From JACOUT01 sp964580865 (GTDB lineage Bacteria; Myxococcota; UBA727; VGSZ01): 64,000 nt of DNA. A program made the translations under genes and the position numbers. This document shows positions 24,477 through 33,419 of this stretch, piece by piece. The stretch is taken from positions 1 through 64,000 of the forward strand of contig CAZONM010000001.1 of the NCBI GenBank assembly GCA_964580865.1, read 5' to 3'. Under the pieces are notes generated by a model, which saw only the letters and a program-made list of their open reading frames with translations, did not search any database and was not told the origin of the DNA. Numbering within the stretch: the first letter of the stretch is position 1; each line of letters begins with the position of its first letter.

Positions 24477-26027
24477 ATGGATATCAGAGCGCAAACGGCG
24501 GTGGTCTTTCACCTCGACAAGTGCATCGGCTGCCACACCTGTTCGATCGCGTGCAAGAACATCTGGACCGATCGTAAGGGTGCCGAGTACCAGTGGTGGA
24601 ACAACGTCGAGACCAAGCCCGGCACGGGCTATCCCGGCAAGTGGGAAGACCAGAGCATCTACAACGGCGGTTGGGTCAAGGACGCGAACGGTCGCATCCA
24701 GCTCAAGGGCGCCGGCAAGAAGAAGGGCCTGCTCAACATCTTCCACAACCCGTCGTTGCCGACGGTGGAGGACTACTACGAGCCCTTCACGTACAACTAC
24801 CTGAACCTGATCGAGGCGCCCCCGGGCAACGATCAGCCCACGGCGCGCCCGGTCTCGCTCATCACCGGTGAGCCCATCGACGTGAAGATGGGTCCCAACT
24901 GGGACGACGACCTGTCGGGCACGCCCGACTATGCGCGGAACGACCCGAACCTCGCGGCGCTCACGCCCGCCGAGCGCCAGGCGATGTTCCAGCTCGAGCG
25001 CATGGCGTTCTTCTACCTGCCGCGCATCTGCAACCACTGCCTGAACCCGGGCTGCGTGGCGTCGTGCCCGTCGGGCGCCATCTACAAGCGCGGTGAGGAC
25101 GGCGTCGTCCTCATCAACCAGAAGGTGTGCCGCGCCTGGCGCATGTGCGTCACCGCGTGCCCCTACAAGAAGAGCTACTACAACTGGCACACCGGCAAGT
25201 CCGAGAAGTGCATCCTGTGCTACCCGCGCATGGAGGCGGGCTACGCGCCCGCGTGCATGCACTCGTGCGTCGGTCGCATCCGCTACATCGGCGTCATCCT
25301 GTACGACGCCGACAAGATCGAGGCGGCGGCGTCGGCGGAGCCGAAGGACCTGGTGGCCCGTCAGCTCGACCTGTTGATGGACCCGTTCGACGACAAGGTG
25401 ATCGCCGCGGCCAAGGCCAACGGCATCGCCGACTCGACCATCAAGGCCGCGCAGAACTCGCCCACCTTCAAGTTCATCAAGCAGTGGGGCATGGCGCTGC
25501 CGCTGCACCCCGAGTTCCGCACGCTGCCGATGCTGTGGTACGTGCCCCCGCTCCTCCCCGTCATGGCGTCGGTCACCCAGACCGACGGCGCGCAGAAGGA
25601 GAAGCTCAACCCCATCGCCAAGACCTGGACCGACAACTGGCTCTACGACACCTCCACCGAGGAGCTGTGGGGCACGGTCGAGCAGGCGCGCTTCCCGCTC
25701 AAGTACCTCGCGAGCCTGTTCGCGGCGGGCGAGACCGGCGAGGTCTCGATGCGCCTGAAGAAGCTGATGGCGGTGCGCATCTACCGTCGTTGGAAGACCG
25801 TGGGCGACATCCCCGAGGCGCGCATGACCAAGGCGCTCAAGGAGACGGGCCTCACGCAGGAGTCGGCCGAGGCGATCTTCTATTTGACCGCGCTCGCCAA
25901 GTTCAACGATCGCTTCGTCATCCCGCCCGCGCACCGCGAGCAGGCGATGGAGATGCTCGAGTTCACCGGCGACGTGAAGGGCTCCACGGGCTTCGGCTTC
26001 CGTGAGAAGCCCGAGCGAGGCATGTGA
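24477..26027 (+). CDS. narH: Respiratory nitrate reductase beta subunit
   Basis: NarH (516 residues) holds the four iron-sulfur clusters linking NarI to NarG. All four Cys groups are seen: CIGCHTCSIAC at 16-26; CNHCLNPGCVASCPSG; CRAWRMCVTACPYKK, where Trp replaces one Cys as in the [3Fe-4S] cluster of E. coli NarH; and KCILCYPRMEAGYAPACMHSC. The C-terminal half contains the alpha-subunit contact domain. A gene-proximal GAGGAGAGGTGAGAG precedes the ATG. The stop overlaps the narJ start (TGATG). Confidence 0.97.
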   Translation: MDIRAQTAVVFHLDKCIGCHTCSIACKNIWTDRKGAEYQWWNNVETKPGTGYPGKWEDQSIYNGGWVKDANGRIQLKGAGKKKGLLNIFHNPSLPTVEDYYEPFTYNYLNLIEAPPGNDQPTARPVSLITGEPIDVKMGPNWDDDLSGTPDYARNDPNLAALTPAERQAMFQLERMAFFYLPRICNHCLNPGCVASCPSGAIYKRGEDGVVLINQKVCRAWRMCVTACPYKKSYYNWHTGKSEKCILCYPRMEAGYAPACMHSCVGRIRYIGVILYDADKIEAAASAEPKDLVARQLDLLMDPFDDKVIAAAKANGIADSTIKAAQNSPTFKFIKQWGMALPLHPEFRTLPMLWYVPPLLPVMASVTQTDGAQKEKLNPIAKTWTDNWLYDTSTEELWGTVEQARFPLKYLASLFAAGETGEVSMRLKKLMAVRIYRRWKTVGDIPEARMTKALKETGLTQESAEAIFYLTALAKFNDRFVIPPAHREQAMEMLEFTGDVKGSTGFGFREKPERGM

Positions 26028-26722
26028 TGCTGCGCGTATCCCTCTACGACGCGCTCGCCGCGGTCTTCGCCCACCCAGGTCCGAGCTACCTCTCGGACCT
26101 GGCGCGGGCCATCACCGCGCTCGAGCACGAGTACCCCAAGGCCGCGGAGCAGCTGCGCGAGCTCGAGCGCCTCTTGCCCAAGGGCAACGCGCTCGCGCTC
26201 GAGGAGCTGTTCACCCGCACGTTCGACGTGCAGCCCATCACGTCGCTCGACGTGGGCTACACGCTGTTCGGTGAGGACTACAAGCGCGGCGCGCTGCTCG
26301 CAAACCTGAGCCGCGAGCACACGGTCGCGAAGAACGACTGCGGCGCCGAGCTGGCCGACAACCTCGGCAACGTGCTGCGCCTCTTGCCCCGCTGGACCGA
26401 CGCCGCCGTGCGCGACGAGTTCGTGCACGTGCTGCTCGGCCGAGCGGTGGCGGAGATGATCCGCGAGTTCGAGCCCGCGCGACTCGCGAAGAAGGAAGAG
26501 ATCTACAAGAAGCACCACAAGACCATCATCGAGACCTTCGAGGGTGAGACGCGCGTGGCGTACCGCCACGCGCTCGGTGCGCTGTTCACGGTGCTCAAGG
26601 CCGACTTCGGCGTGAAGGTCGGGCTGCCCGTCGCCAACGAGTCGACGTTCGTCGCCGCCGTGGGCGCCGAGATGGGCATCGAGGGCGACGAGAGCTGCAA
26701 CTCCTCCTGTGGCGTGAAGTGA
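26027..26722 (+). CDS. narJ: Nitrate reductase assembly chaperone
   Basis: NarJ (TorD/NarJ family) binds the N-terminus of NarG and ensures cofactor loading before membrane attachment. The 231-residue helical product has the family core SLDVGYTLFGEDYKRG and an acidic EEL-FTRTFDV stretch, plus a C-terminal CNSSC pair of unknown role. ATG at 26027 shares an A with the narH stop, so translation is coupled; a GTG at 26024 is a second option. Order and length fit the narGHJI operon. Confidence 0.93.
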   Translation: MLRVSLYDALAAVFAHPGPSYLSDLARAITALEHEYPKAAEQLRELERLLPKGNALALEELFTRTFDVQPITSLDVGYTLFGEDYKRGALLANLSREHTVAKNDCGAELADNLGNVLRLLPRWTDAAVRDEFVHVLLGRAVAEMIREFEPARLAKKEEIYKKHHKTIIETFEGETRVAYRHALGALFTVLKADFGVKVGLPVANESTFVAAVGAEMGIEGDESCNSSCGVK

Positions 26723-26732
26723 GAGGTACGTG

Positions 26733-27461
26733 ATGGAACTGTCGAACGTCTTTCTGTTCGTGGGCTTGCCCTACGCCGCGATGGTGATCTTCCTCCTGGG
26801 GACCATCCAGCGCTACCGCAACAAGGGCTTCAAGGTGTCGTCGTTGTCCTCGCAGTTCCTCGAGGGCAGGGCGCTGTTCTGGGGCATCGTGCCCTTCCAC
26901 TTCGGCATCCTGGTGCTGTTCCTCGGCCACCTGTCGGCGTTCCTGCTGCCTGGTCCCACGCTCATGTGGAACGCCGACCCGATGCGGCTCATCACGCTCG
27001 AGATCACGGCCTTCGCCTTCGGCCTGTCCACGCTCGTGGGCTTGGCAGCGCTGTTCGTGCGCCGCCTCACCAACGTGCGCATCAAGATGGTGACGACGAA
27101 GATGGACATCTTCCTCGAGCTCCTGCTCTTGGTGCAGGTGGTGTTCGGCCTGTGGGTGGCCGTGGGCTATCGCTGGGGCTCGTCGTGGTTCGCCGCCGAC
27201 CTGACTCCCTACCTGTGGTCGCTGTTCAAGGCCGACCCAAACATCCTGGCCGTGAGCGCCATGCCGTGGCCCATCAAGGTCCACATCGTGGGCGCGTGGC
27301 TCATCATCGGCATCTTCCCCTACACCCGCCTCGTGCACTTCCTGGTGGCGCCGCTGCACTACATCACCCGTCCCTACCAGCGCGTGATGTGGAACTGGGA
27401 TCGCAAGGCCATCCGCGACCCGCGCACGCCGTGGAGCGCGATGCGCCCGAAGAACAACTGA
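26733..27461 (+). CDS. narI: Respiratory nitrate reductase gamma subunit (cytochrome b)
   Basis: NarI (242 residues) is a five-helix dihaem cytochrome b that oxidises quinol and passes electrons to NarH. The four haem-ligand histidines are visible at His56, His66, His184 and His202; E. coli has 56, 66, 187 and 205, so the spacing is preserved. The helices around FHFGILVLFLGHLSAF and KVHIVGAWLIIGIFPYTRLVHF contain them. The ATG at 26733 has GAGAGG 6 bases upstream and is chosen over the GTG at 26730. Confidence 0.95.
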   Translation: MELSNVFLFVGLPYAAMVIFLLGTIQRYRNKGFKVSSLSSQFLEGRALFWGIVPFHFGILVLFLGHLSAFLLPGPTLMWNADPMRLITLEITAFAFGLSTLVGLAALFVRRLTNVRIKMVTTKMDIFLELLLLVQVVFGLWVAVGYRWGSSWFAADLTPYLWSLFKADPNILAVSAMPWPIKVHIVGAWLIIGIFPYTRLVHFLVAPLHYITRPYQRVMWNWDRKAIRDPRTPWSAMRPKNN

Positions 27462-27480
27462 CGACCAAGGCCATGCCGAC

Positions 27481-28167
27481 GTGAGCGATCTGATCCAGAT
27501 TGGCGATAAGGGCGGTGATCCCGTCCGTCGGCAAGAAGAGCGGGGCTGCGACCAGCCCGACGGTCTCAGCCCCATGGACCCGCCCGACGCGTACGCGCCG
27601 CCGGGCGAGGTCCCGGGCGACGAGGCCGACCTCGCGAAGCGCCATGGCTACCTGCGCGCGCTCACGGGTGACCACGCGCGACTGATGGAGGCCATGGCGC
27701 TCGTCGAGGAGAAGCTCGCCAACGTGAGGGAGACGGGCTTCACGCAGGCCGCCGACGTGGCGGTGATGCGCTTTCTGGAGACCTTCGACCGCGAGTTCAT
27801 CGCGCACAGCCGCGAGGAAGAGGCGCGGCTGTTCCCGCTCTTGCACGAGCGCCTCATCGCCGCCGGTGAGCACAGCAAGAGCCGCGTGATCACCACGGCC
27901 ATCGACGTGATGAAGGACGAGCACCTGAAGGCGGTGCAGCTCGCCGCCGTGGTGCTCAACCTGGTGCGCGTGGCGTCGGTGCTGCCCGACGAGAAGTCGG
28001 CGCAGCTCGTGGTCAACGCCGCGCTCGGCGAGCTCACGAAGCTCGTCGAGCTCTTGCGCCTGCACATCTTCCGCGAGGACGGCATCGTCTTTGCTCGTGC
28101 GCAGGGCCTGCTCTCCACCGCCGAGCTCGACGCCATGGGCGCCGCCGGCAGGAGACGCGACGGGTAG
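27481..28167 (+). CDS. Hemerythrin-domain protein in the nar operon
   Basis: A 228-residue soluble protein with a disordered acidic N-terminal about 55 residues, then a four-helix hemerythrin-like HHE domain: DHARLMEAM, FIAHSREEEARLFPLL, DEHLKAV and LHIFREDGIVFARA provide the His, Glu and Asp ligands of a di-iron site. Related proteins bind O2 or NO or repair damaged iron clusters. Sitting between narI and the narK genes it may protect the clusters from nitric oxide produced from nitrite; that is inference. GTG start. Confidence 0.85.
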   Translation: MSDLIQIGDKGGDPVRRQEERGCDQPDGLSPMDPPDAYAPPGEVPGDEADLAKRHGYLRALTGDHARLMEAMALVEEKLANVRETGFTQAADVAVMRFLETFDREFIAHSREEEARLFPLLHERLIAAGEHSKSRVITTAIDVMKDEHLKAVQLAAVVLNLVRVASVLPDEKSAQLVVNAALGELTKLVELLRLHIFREDGIVFARAQGLLSTAELDAMGAAGRRRDG

Positions 28168-28182
28168 AAGAGGTCCTGCGTC

Positions 28183-29700
28183 ATGGAAGAAGTCGCGAGC
28201 GCCAAGTCACACAAGGCCCTGGTGCTAAACACCCTCGCGTTCACCGCCTGCTTCGCGGCGTGGATGCTGAACGGTGTGTTGGTCACGTTCCTCACCAACA
28301 ACCAGGTGTACCCGTGGGGGCCCGTCGAGATCGGCTGGCTCATGGGCATCCCCGTGTTGACGGGCTCGCTCTTCCGCCTGCCTGCCGGGCTCCTCACCGA
28401 CAAGTACGGCGGCAAGCCCGTGTTCACGGCCATGCTGATGTTCTGCGCGGTGCCCATGTACCTGCTGAGCACCGTCGACTCCTTCCTCGGCTTCGCTCTG
28501 TGTAGCTTCGGCTTCGGGCTCACGGGTGTGGGCTTCTCTATCGGCATCGCGTTCACCTCGGTGTGGTACCCGAAGAAGAACCAAGGCACGGCGCTGGGCA
28601 TCTTTGGCGCCGGCAACGCCGGCGCGTCGCTGTCGACGCTGTTCGCGCCCACGCTGCTCAACCGCTTCACCAACGGCGGCGTCGACCTCGAGGGCTGGCG
28701 CATGTTGCCGAAGGTGTACGCGGCGATGCTGCTCGGCATCGGCGTGTTGTTCCTGATCTTCTCCACCAACAAGAAGCCGACCGCGACGAAGCTGACCCTC
28801 AAGCAGCAGCTCGAGCCCCTCAAGTCGGTGCGCGTGTGGCGCTTCGGCCTCTACTACTTCCTGGTGTTCGGGTGCTTCGTCGCGTTCTCGCAGTGGCTGG
28901 TGCCGTACTTCGTCAACGCCTACTACATGCCGCTCGTCACCGCCGGCATCCTGGCCTCACTCTTCAGCTTCCCCTCGGGCGTGATCCGCGCGCTCGGCGG
29001 TTGGCTGTCGGACAAGTTCGGCGCGCGCCGCGTGATGTTCTGGGTGTTCGCCACCTCGTGCATCATCAGCGCCGCCGTCATCGTGCCGAAGATGGAGATC
29101 TACTCGCCCGGCCGCGGCGTCATGGCCATGCGCCCGGGCGTGGTGAGCGAGGTGAACTACGGCAGCATCACCGTGGGTCCCGACACCTACAAGCTCCAGC
29201 CCAAGCCCACCGAGCTCAAGACCTACGACGAGACCATGGCCATCTTCCCCGGCAAGGAGACGTGGCAGGAGCCCGCCGTGGTGGTGGGGCAGAAGGTGCA
29301 GAAGCGCGAGCTCTTGGCCAAGGGCGTCACGCGCATCTTCTTTCAAGCCAACGTGTGGATCTACGCGTTCCTGGTCATGGTCATCGGCATCATCTGGGGC
29401 ATCGGCAAGGCCGGCGTCTACAAGTACATCCCCGACTACTTCCCGCAGCAGGTGGGCGTGGTCGGCGGCATGGTCGGCGTCATCGGCGGCCTCGGGGGCT
29501 TCGTGTGCCCCATCCTGTTCGGCTACCTGCTCGACTGGACCGGCCTGTGGACGAGCTGCTGGATGCTGATGCTGGCGCTGTCGATCGCATGCCTGTGGTG
29601 GATGCTGCGCGTGGTGCGCATCATCGAGAAGAACGCCGCGCCCCAAGTGGCGCAGAGCTTCGAGCAGACGCCCGAGAAGCCAAGCAGCAACGGTTCGTGA
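28183..29700 (+). CDS. narK: NarK-type nitrate/nitrite transporter with large extra loop
   Basis: A 505-residue MFS protein with about twelve helices. Nitrate-porter signatures: Arg65 in SLFRLPAGLLTDKYGG, FGAGNAGAS (140s), Arg269 in VIRALGGWLSDKFG, and GVIGGLGGFVCP. An insert of about 85 residues (about 303-389) lies between two membrane helices; it is soluble and includes VVVGQKVQKRELLAKGV, which resembles half of a biotinyl/lipoyl hammerhead fold. Function of the insert unknown. Sits 15 bases after the hemerythrin gene. Ordinary NarK has about 460 residues. Confidence 0.9.
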   Translation: MEEVASAKSHKALVLNTLAFTACFAAWMLNGVLVTFLTNNQVYPWGPVEIGWLMGIPVLTGSLFRLPAGLLTDKYGGKPVFTAMLMFCAVPMYLLSTVDSFLGFALCSFGFGLTGVGFSIGIAFTSVWYPKKNQGTALGIFGAGNAGASLSTLFAPTLLNRFTNGGVDLEGWRMLPKVYAAMLLGIGVLFLIFSTNKKPTATKLTLKQQLEPLKSVRVWRFGLYYFLVFGCFVAFSQWLVPYFVNAYYMPLVTAGILASLFSFPSGVIRALGGWLSDKFGARRVMFWVFATSCIISAAVIVPKMEIYSPGRGVMAMRPGVVSEVNYGSITVGPDTYKLQPKPTELKTYDETMAIFPGKETWQEPAVVVGQKVQKRELLAKGVTRIFFQANVWIYAFLVMVIGIIWGIGKAGVYKYIPDYFPQQVGVVGGMVGVIGGLGGFVCPILFGYLLDWTGLWTSCWMLMLALSIACLWWMLRVVRIIEKNAAPQVAQSFEQTPEKPSSNGS

Positions 29701-29725
29701 CGCGACGAGCGCGTGTGGAGGCATG

Positions 29726-31165
29726 ATGACGACGAGCACGGCAGCGGAAGGCGCGCGGGTGGGTGGGCTTGCGGGGTGGCTGCCGGCGTGGGCGCCCGAG
29801 GACGCGCAGTTCTGGGCCGCCGAGGGCAAGAGGCGCGCGTGGCTCACGCTCACGCTCACCACGCTCGGGCTCATCGCGTCGTTCGCCACCTGGTTCGTCT
29901 TCAGCGCGGTGGCCGTGCGCCTGCCGAACATCGGCTTCACGTTCGACACCATGCAGCTGTTCTGGTTGAGCGCCATGCCCGGGCTCTCGGGCGGCTCGCT
30001 GCGGCTCATCCACAGCTTCCTCACGCCCATCTACGGCACGCGCCTCACGGTGTCGGTGGCGACCTTCCTCAAGATCTTCCCCATGCTCTGGCTCGGCGTC
30101 GCGGTGCAGAACCCCGACACGCCCTACTCGAGCTTCCTCATCATCGCGTTCCTGTGCGGCATGGGCGGCGGCGACTTCTCGTCGTTCATGCCCTCGACGT
30201 CGATGTTCTTTCCGAAGCGCCTGCAGGGCACGGCGCTCGGCCTGCAGGCCGGCATTGGCAACCTCGGCGTGTCGATCGTGCAGTTCGTGACGCCGTGGAT
30301 CATCGGCTTCCCGCTGTTGTCGGCCTTCGGCGGGCCGCAGCCCTTCGTCAAGGGCGAGGTGCACAAGGACATCTGGCTGCAGAACGCGGCCTTCTGGTAC
30401 GTGCCCTACCTCGCGCTCGCGGGCGTGCTGTGCTTCATGTTCTTGCGCTCGGTGCCGGGCAAGAAGCCGGCGGTGGGCGACATGTTGAAGAGCATGGTGA
30501 GCGACCGCCACGTGTGGTTCTGCGTCATCACCTACGTCATGACCTTCGGCACCTTCTCGGGGCTCGCGGCCGCCTTCCCGCTCATGATCAAGTCGATCTA
30601 CGGCGGCTTCCCCGACGCGCCCGACCCGCTCAAGTACGCCTTCCTCGGCCCGCTGGTCGGCTCCGCCGTGCGCTTCATCGGCGGGCCGCTGGCCGACAAG
30701 TTCGGCGGCAGCATCTGGACCCAGATCTCCGGCGCCGGCCTCATCCTCGGCAGCCTGGCGCTCATCTTCGGCGGCTACCTGACGCCCACGGGCCTCGAGC
30801 AATTCTCGGGCTTCGTGTGGATCATGCTCTTCCTCTTCCTCTCGGCCGGCATCGGCAACTTCGCCACCTTCCGCCAGTACCCCATCGTCTTCGCGTACGA
30901 CGCCAGGAAGGGTGCGCAGGTGCTCGGCTGGACGGGCGCCTGGGCCGCCTACGGCCCCCTGCTGTTCTCGTCGCTGATCGGTGCGAGCATCTCGACGTTC
31001 GGCTCGGCCAAGGCCTTCTTCTGGGGCGCTTGCGCCTTCTTCGTCGTCGGCAGCGCCATCAACTGGTGGTGCTACACGCGGCCGGGCGGCGAGCGCTGCG
31101 ACTACGGCTCATGGAAGGGCACGTGGTGGGACAAGGCCAAGGACACCTGGCCCACCAAGAGCTGA
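29726..31165 (+). CDS. narK: Second NarK-type nitrate/nitrite antiporter
   Basis: A 479-residue MFS protein with about twelve helices, opening with a soluble leader (about 35 residues), then FATWFVFSAVAVRLPNIGF. Substrate-binding region: SLRLIHSFLTPIYG with Arg, QAGIGNLGVS, AVRFIGGPLADKFGG with Arg, and SAGIGNFATF, which is the NarK2/NarU arrangement. The tandem pair of two transporters suggests one for nitrate-proton uptake and one for nitrate/nitrite exchange, as in Paracoccus and Thermus; which is which is not clear. The ATG at 29726 has GGAGG at 5-base spacing; ATG 29723 is the alternative. Confidence 0.9.
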   Translation: MTTSTAAEGARVGGLAGWLPAWAPEDAQFWAAEGKRRAWLTLTLTTLGLIASFATWFVFSAVAVRLPNIGFTFDTMQLFWLSAMPGLSGGSLRLIHSFLTPIYGTRLTVSVATFLKIFPMLWLGVAVQNPDTPYSSFLIIAFLCGMGGGDFSSFMPSTSMFFPKRLQGTALGLQAGIGNLGVSIVQFVTPWIIGFPLLSAFGGPQPFVKGEVHKDIWLQNAAFWYVPYLALAGVLCFMFLRSVPGKKPAVGDMLKSMVSDRHVWFCVITYVMTFGTFSGLAAAFPLMIKSIYGGFPDAPDPLKYAFLGPLVGSAVRFIGGPLADKFGGSIWTQISGAGLILGSLALIFGGYLTPTGLEQFSGFVWIMLFLFLSAGIGNFATFRQYPIVFAYDARKGAQVLGWTGAWAAYGPLLFSSLIGASISTFGSAKAFFWGACAFFVVGSAINWWCYTRPGGERCDYGSWKGTWWDKAKDTWPTKS

Positions 31166-31166
31166 C

Positions 31167-33416
31167 TCACGACCGCAGCGGCCGCGCGGCCGCGCTTGCG
31201 CGCCGCCGCTTGGCGTCTGCCCCGTCACCGCGCGCCGCCCTCTGCGCGAGCCCACGAATGCGGTGCGAGAGCGCCAAGAGCTCGGGCGACGCCTCGGCGT
31301 CGAGCTCACCCTCGAGCAGGCGGCGGTGCTCCTCGAACGCGGCCTGCGCCTCGCGCGGCCGCCCGAGCTCCTGCAAGAGCTCCATCTGCGCGATCAACAG
31401 GTCCTCGCGGAACGGGCTCGCGCGCAGCGCGCGCCGCCAGCAGGAGAGCACCTTCTCGTGGTTGCCCTGGGAGCGATGCACGCGCGCCAGGCGCTCGAGC
31501 GCGTCGATGTACGCCTCGCGCAGCGCGGCGCGCTCGGCGTCGCACCACTCGGCGAACGGCTCGTCGGCGAACAGCTCGCCGCGGTAGGTGTCGACCGCCT
31601 CCTCGAGCGCGGCCGCCGCCTCGGGCGCGCCCTCGTCGTCGCCGCGCACGCCGCGCGCCAGCGCTTGGCGGAAGCGCACCAGGTCCACGTCGATGGGGCC
31701 GCTCATGTCGAGGTAGTACAGCTCGCCGCGGTTACGCACGTACTTCCAGTCGCGGTCGGTGCGGCTCGGCTCGATCACCGAGCGCAGATCGTGCACCACG
31801 CCGTGCAGGCGGTTCGCGCCTTGGCGCGGCTCCACCTCGGGCCACAGCTGCTCGATGAGCACGTCGCGGTTGACGGGCGCGCCCGCGTTGAGCGCCAAGA
31901 GCTTGAGCAAGACGAGCGCCTTGCCGCGCGTGAAGCTCTCGGCGGGGATGGGCTGGCCACGTCGCCACACGGCGAAGGGCCCGAAGCAGCGCAGCTCGAG
32001 CTCGGGCGCCACCCCGCCGCCGATGGCTACGAGCTCGCCGCTCTCGCCCGTCGCGCGCACCGCCACGCCGGTCGCATGCCCCTGCAGGCGGATGGCGAGC
32101 TGGCTCGCCATGCACAGGAGCGGCACCAGGCGCGCATGCGTGTGCTCGGGCGCCGCGCGGCCGAAGTCGAGCACCACGAGCCCGTGCAGGCGCCCGTTGG
32201 CGACGAGCGGCAGGCAGCAGGGGCTGACGGCGCGCCGCGGCAGTCCACAGCGGCATGCCTCGGGCCACTCGCGGCGCCCGGGCTGCGCGGCCACGCCGTG
32301 CGCCGCGAGCAGCGACGTGCAGCTCGCGAGCGCGCCGCTCTCGGCGTGCGCGCACACGAGCGAGGCCGGGCCGGTCGACACCACGCGGCTCGGGCGATCG
32401 GTGGTGGGATCGATGAGCGCGAGCGTGCCGTACTGGGCGCCCGCCACCTGCTTCATCAGCTCCAGCACCGCGCGCAGCTGGCGGCCGCCGTCGTCGAGGT
32501 CGCCGCACACCGCGTCCACCGACTGGCGCAAGGCGGCCAGGCCCGCGCGCACCGCGCTCGCCATCGGCACCGCGGCGCGCTCCAAGAGCTCCTGCACGCG
32601 GTCGACGGGAAAATCGTCGCGCCGCGACAGGAGGTGCAACGAGCCGAGCACGCCGCGCGCGTCGGGGAGCGGCACGGCCACCAGCGAGCGGATGCCCGCC
32701 TCCACCACGCTCGTGCGCAGGTAGCGCGGATCGTCGCCCAAATTGCCCCTGCGCGCGATGGGCAGCCCCGTGGCCACCACCAAGCCCGGGTACCCTGCGC
32801 CGGCGGAGAAGCGCGTGCGTGTCACCAGCGCGTCGTCGTCAGGGCCCGTCCACACGCACAAGAGCGGGTCGCGGCCCTCGGGCTCGCACAGGAAGATCTC
32901 GGCGTCGTCGGCGCCGGTGGCGCGCACCAACACGCGCAGCGCGCGCCGCAGCCCCTCGAGCATGTCGTCGGAGGCCACGGCCGCCGCCACCTCGCCCACG
33001 ATGGCGGCGACGTTGAAGTCGCCGGCCACGTCGTCGAGGACCAGGGCGCGCTTGACCACCGTGCGCAGCTGATCGTTGGCGAACGGCTTCGCCAGGTAGT
33101 CGCACGCGCCCGAGCGCATGGCCTCGACGGCCGAGTCGATGGTGCCGTAGCCGCTCATGAGCGCGACCTTGGTGAGCGGCCAGTGCTGGCGCGCGTGGCG
33201 CAGCAGCTCGAGGCCGCTCATGGCGGGCAGCACCACGTCGCACAGCACCAGGTCGAACTCGGCCTCGCGCAGGCGCTCGAGCGCGTCCTCGGCGCTGTGC
33301 ACGGCCTCGGCGGCCACGCCCTCGAGCGCCAGGCGCTCCACGATCACGGCCGCGACCTCGTGGTGATCGTCGACGACGAGGAGGCGCGCGGGGCGGGGCG
33401 CTGGCACGAGCGGCAC
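31167..33416 (-). CDS. Response regulator with two GAF domains and a BTAD/SARP output, Cys-rich
   Basis: A 749-residue regulator convergent to the nar operon (stop 2 bases from the last narK) and 3 bases after moaA, so cotranscribed with it. Domains: receiver (12-125; Asp16-17, phospho-acceptor Asp60, Lys110), GAF1 (about 145-292), GAF2 (about 315-447) with six cysteines at 355, 366, 388, 390, 400 and 401, a winged-helix DNA-binding domain (about 475-570; LELRCFGPFAVWRRG, FTRGKALVLLKLLA) and a TPR-like BTAD (about 575-720). The Cys cluster could bind a metal or iron-sulfur cluster. Likely nitrate/NO/oxygen-responsive activator of nar; inference. Confidence 0.85.
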   Translation of the reverse strand: MPLVPAPRPARLLVVDDHHEVAAVIVERLALEGVAAEAVHSAEDALERLREAEFDLVLCDVVLPAMSGLELLRHARQHWPLTKVALMSGYGTIDSAVEAMRSGACDYLAKPFANDQLRTVVKRALVLDDVAGDFNVAAIVGEVAAAVASDDMLEGLRRALRVLVRATGADDAEIFLCEPEGRDPLLCVWTGPDDDALVTRTRFSAGAGYPGLVVATGLPIARRGNLGDDPRYLRTSVVEAGIRSLVAVPLPDARGVLGSLHLLSRRDDFPVDRVQELLERAAVPMASAVRAGLAALRQSVDAVCGDLDDGGRQLRAVLELMKQVAGAQYGTLALIDPTTDRPSRVVSTGPASLVCAHAESGALASCTSLLAAHGVAAQPGRREWPEACRCGLPRRAVSPCCLPLVANGRLHGLVVLDFGRAAPEHTHARLVPLLCMASQLAIRLQGHATGVAVRATGESGELVAIGGGVAPELELRCFGPFAVWRRGQPIPAESFTRGKALVLLKLLALNAGAPVNRDVLIEQLWPEVEPRQGANRLHGVVHDLRSVIEPSRTDRDWKYVRNRGELYYLDMSGPIDVDLVRFRQALARGVRGDDEGAPEAAAALEEAVDTYRGELFADEPFAEWCDAERAALREAYIDALERLARVHRSQGNHEKVLSCWRRALRASPFREDLLIAQMELLQELGRPREAQAAFEEHRRLLEGELDAEASPELLALSHRIRGLAQRAARGDGADAKRRRASAAARPLRS

Positions 33417-33419
33417 CGG

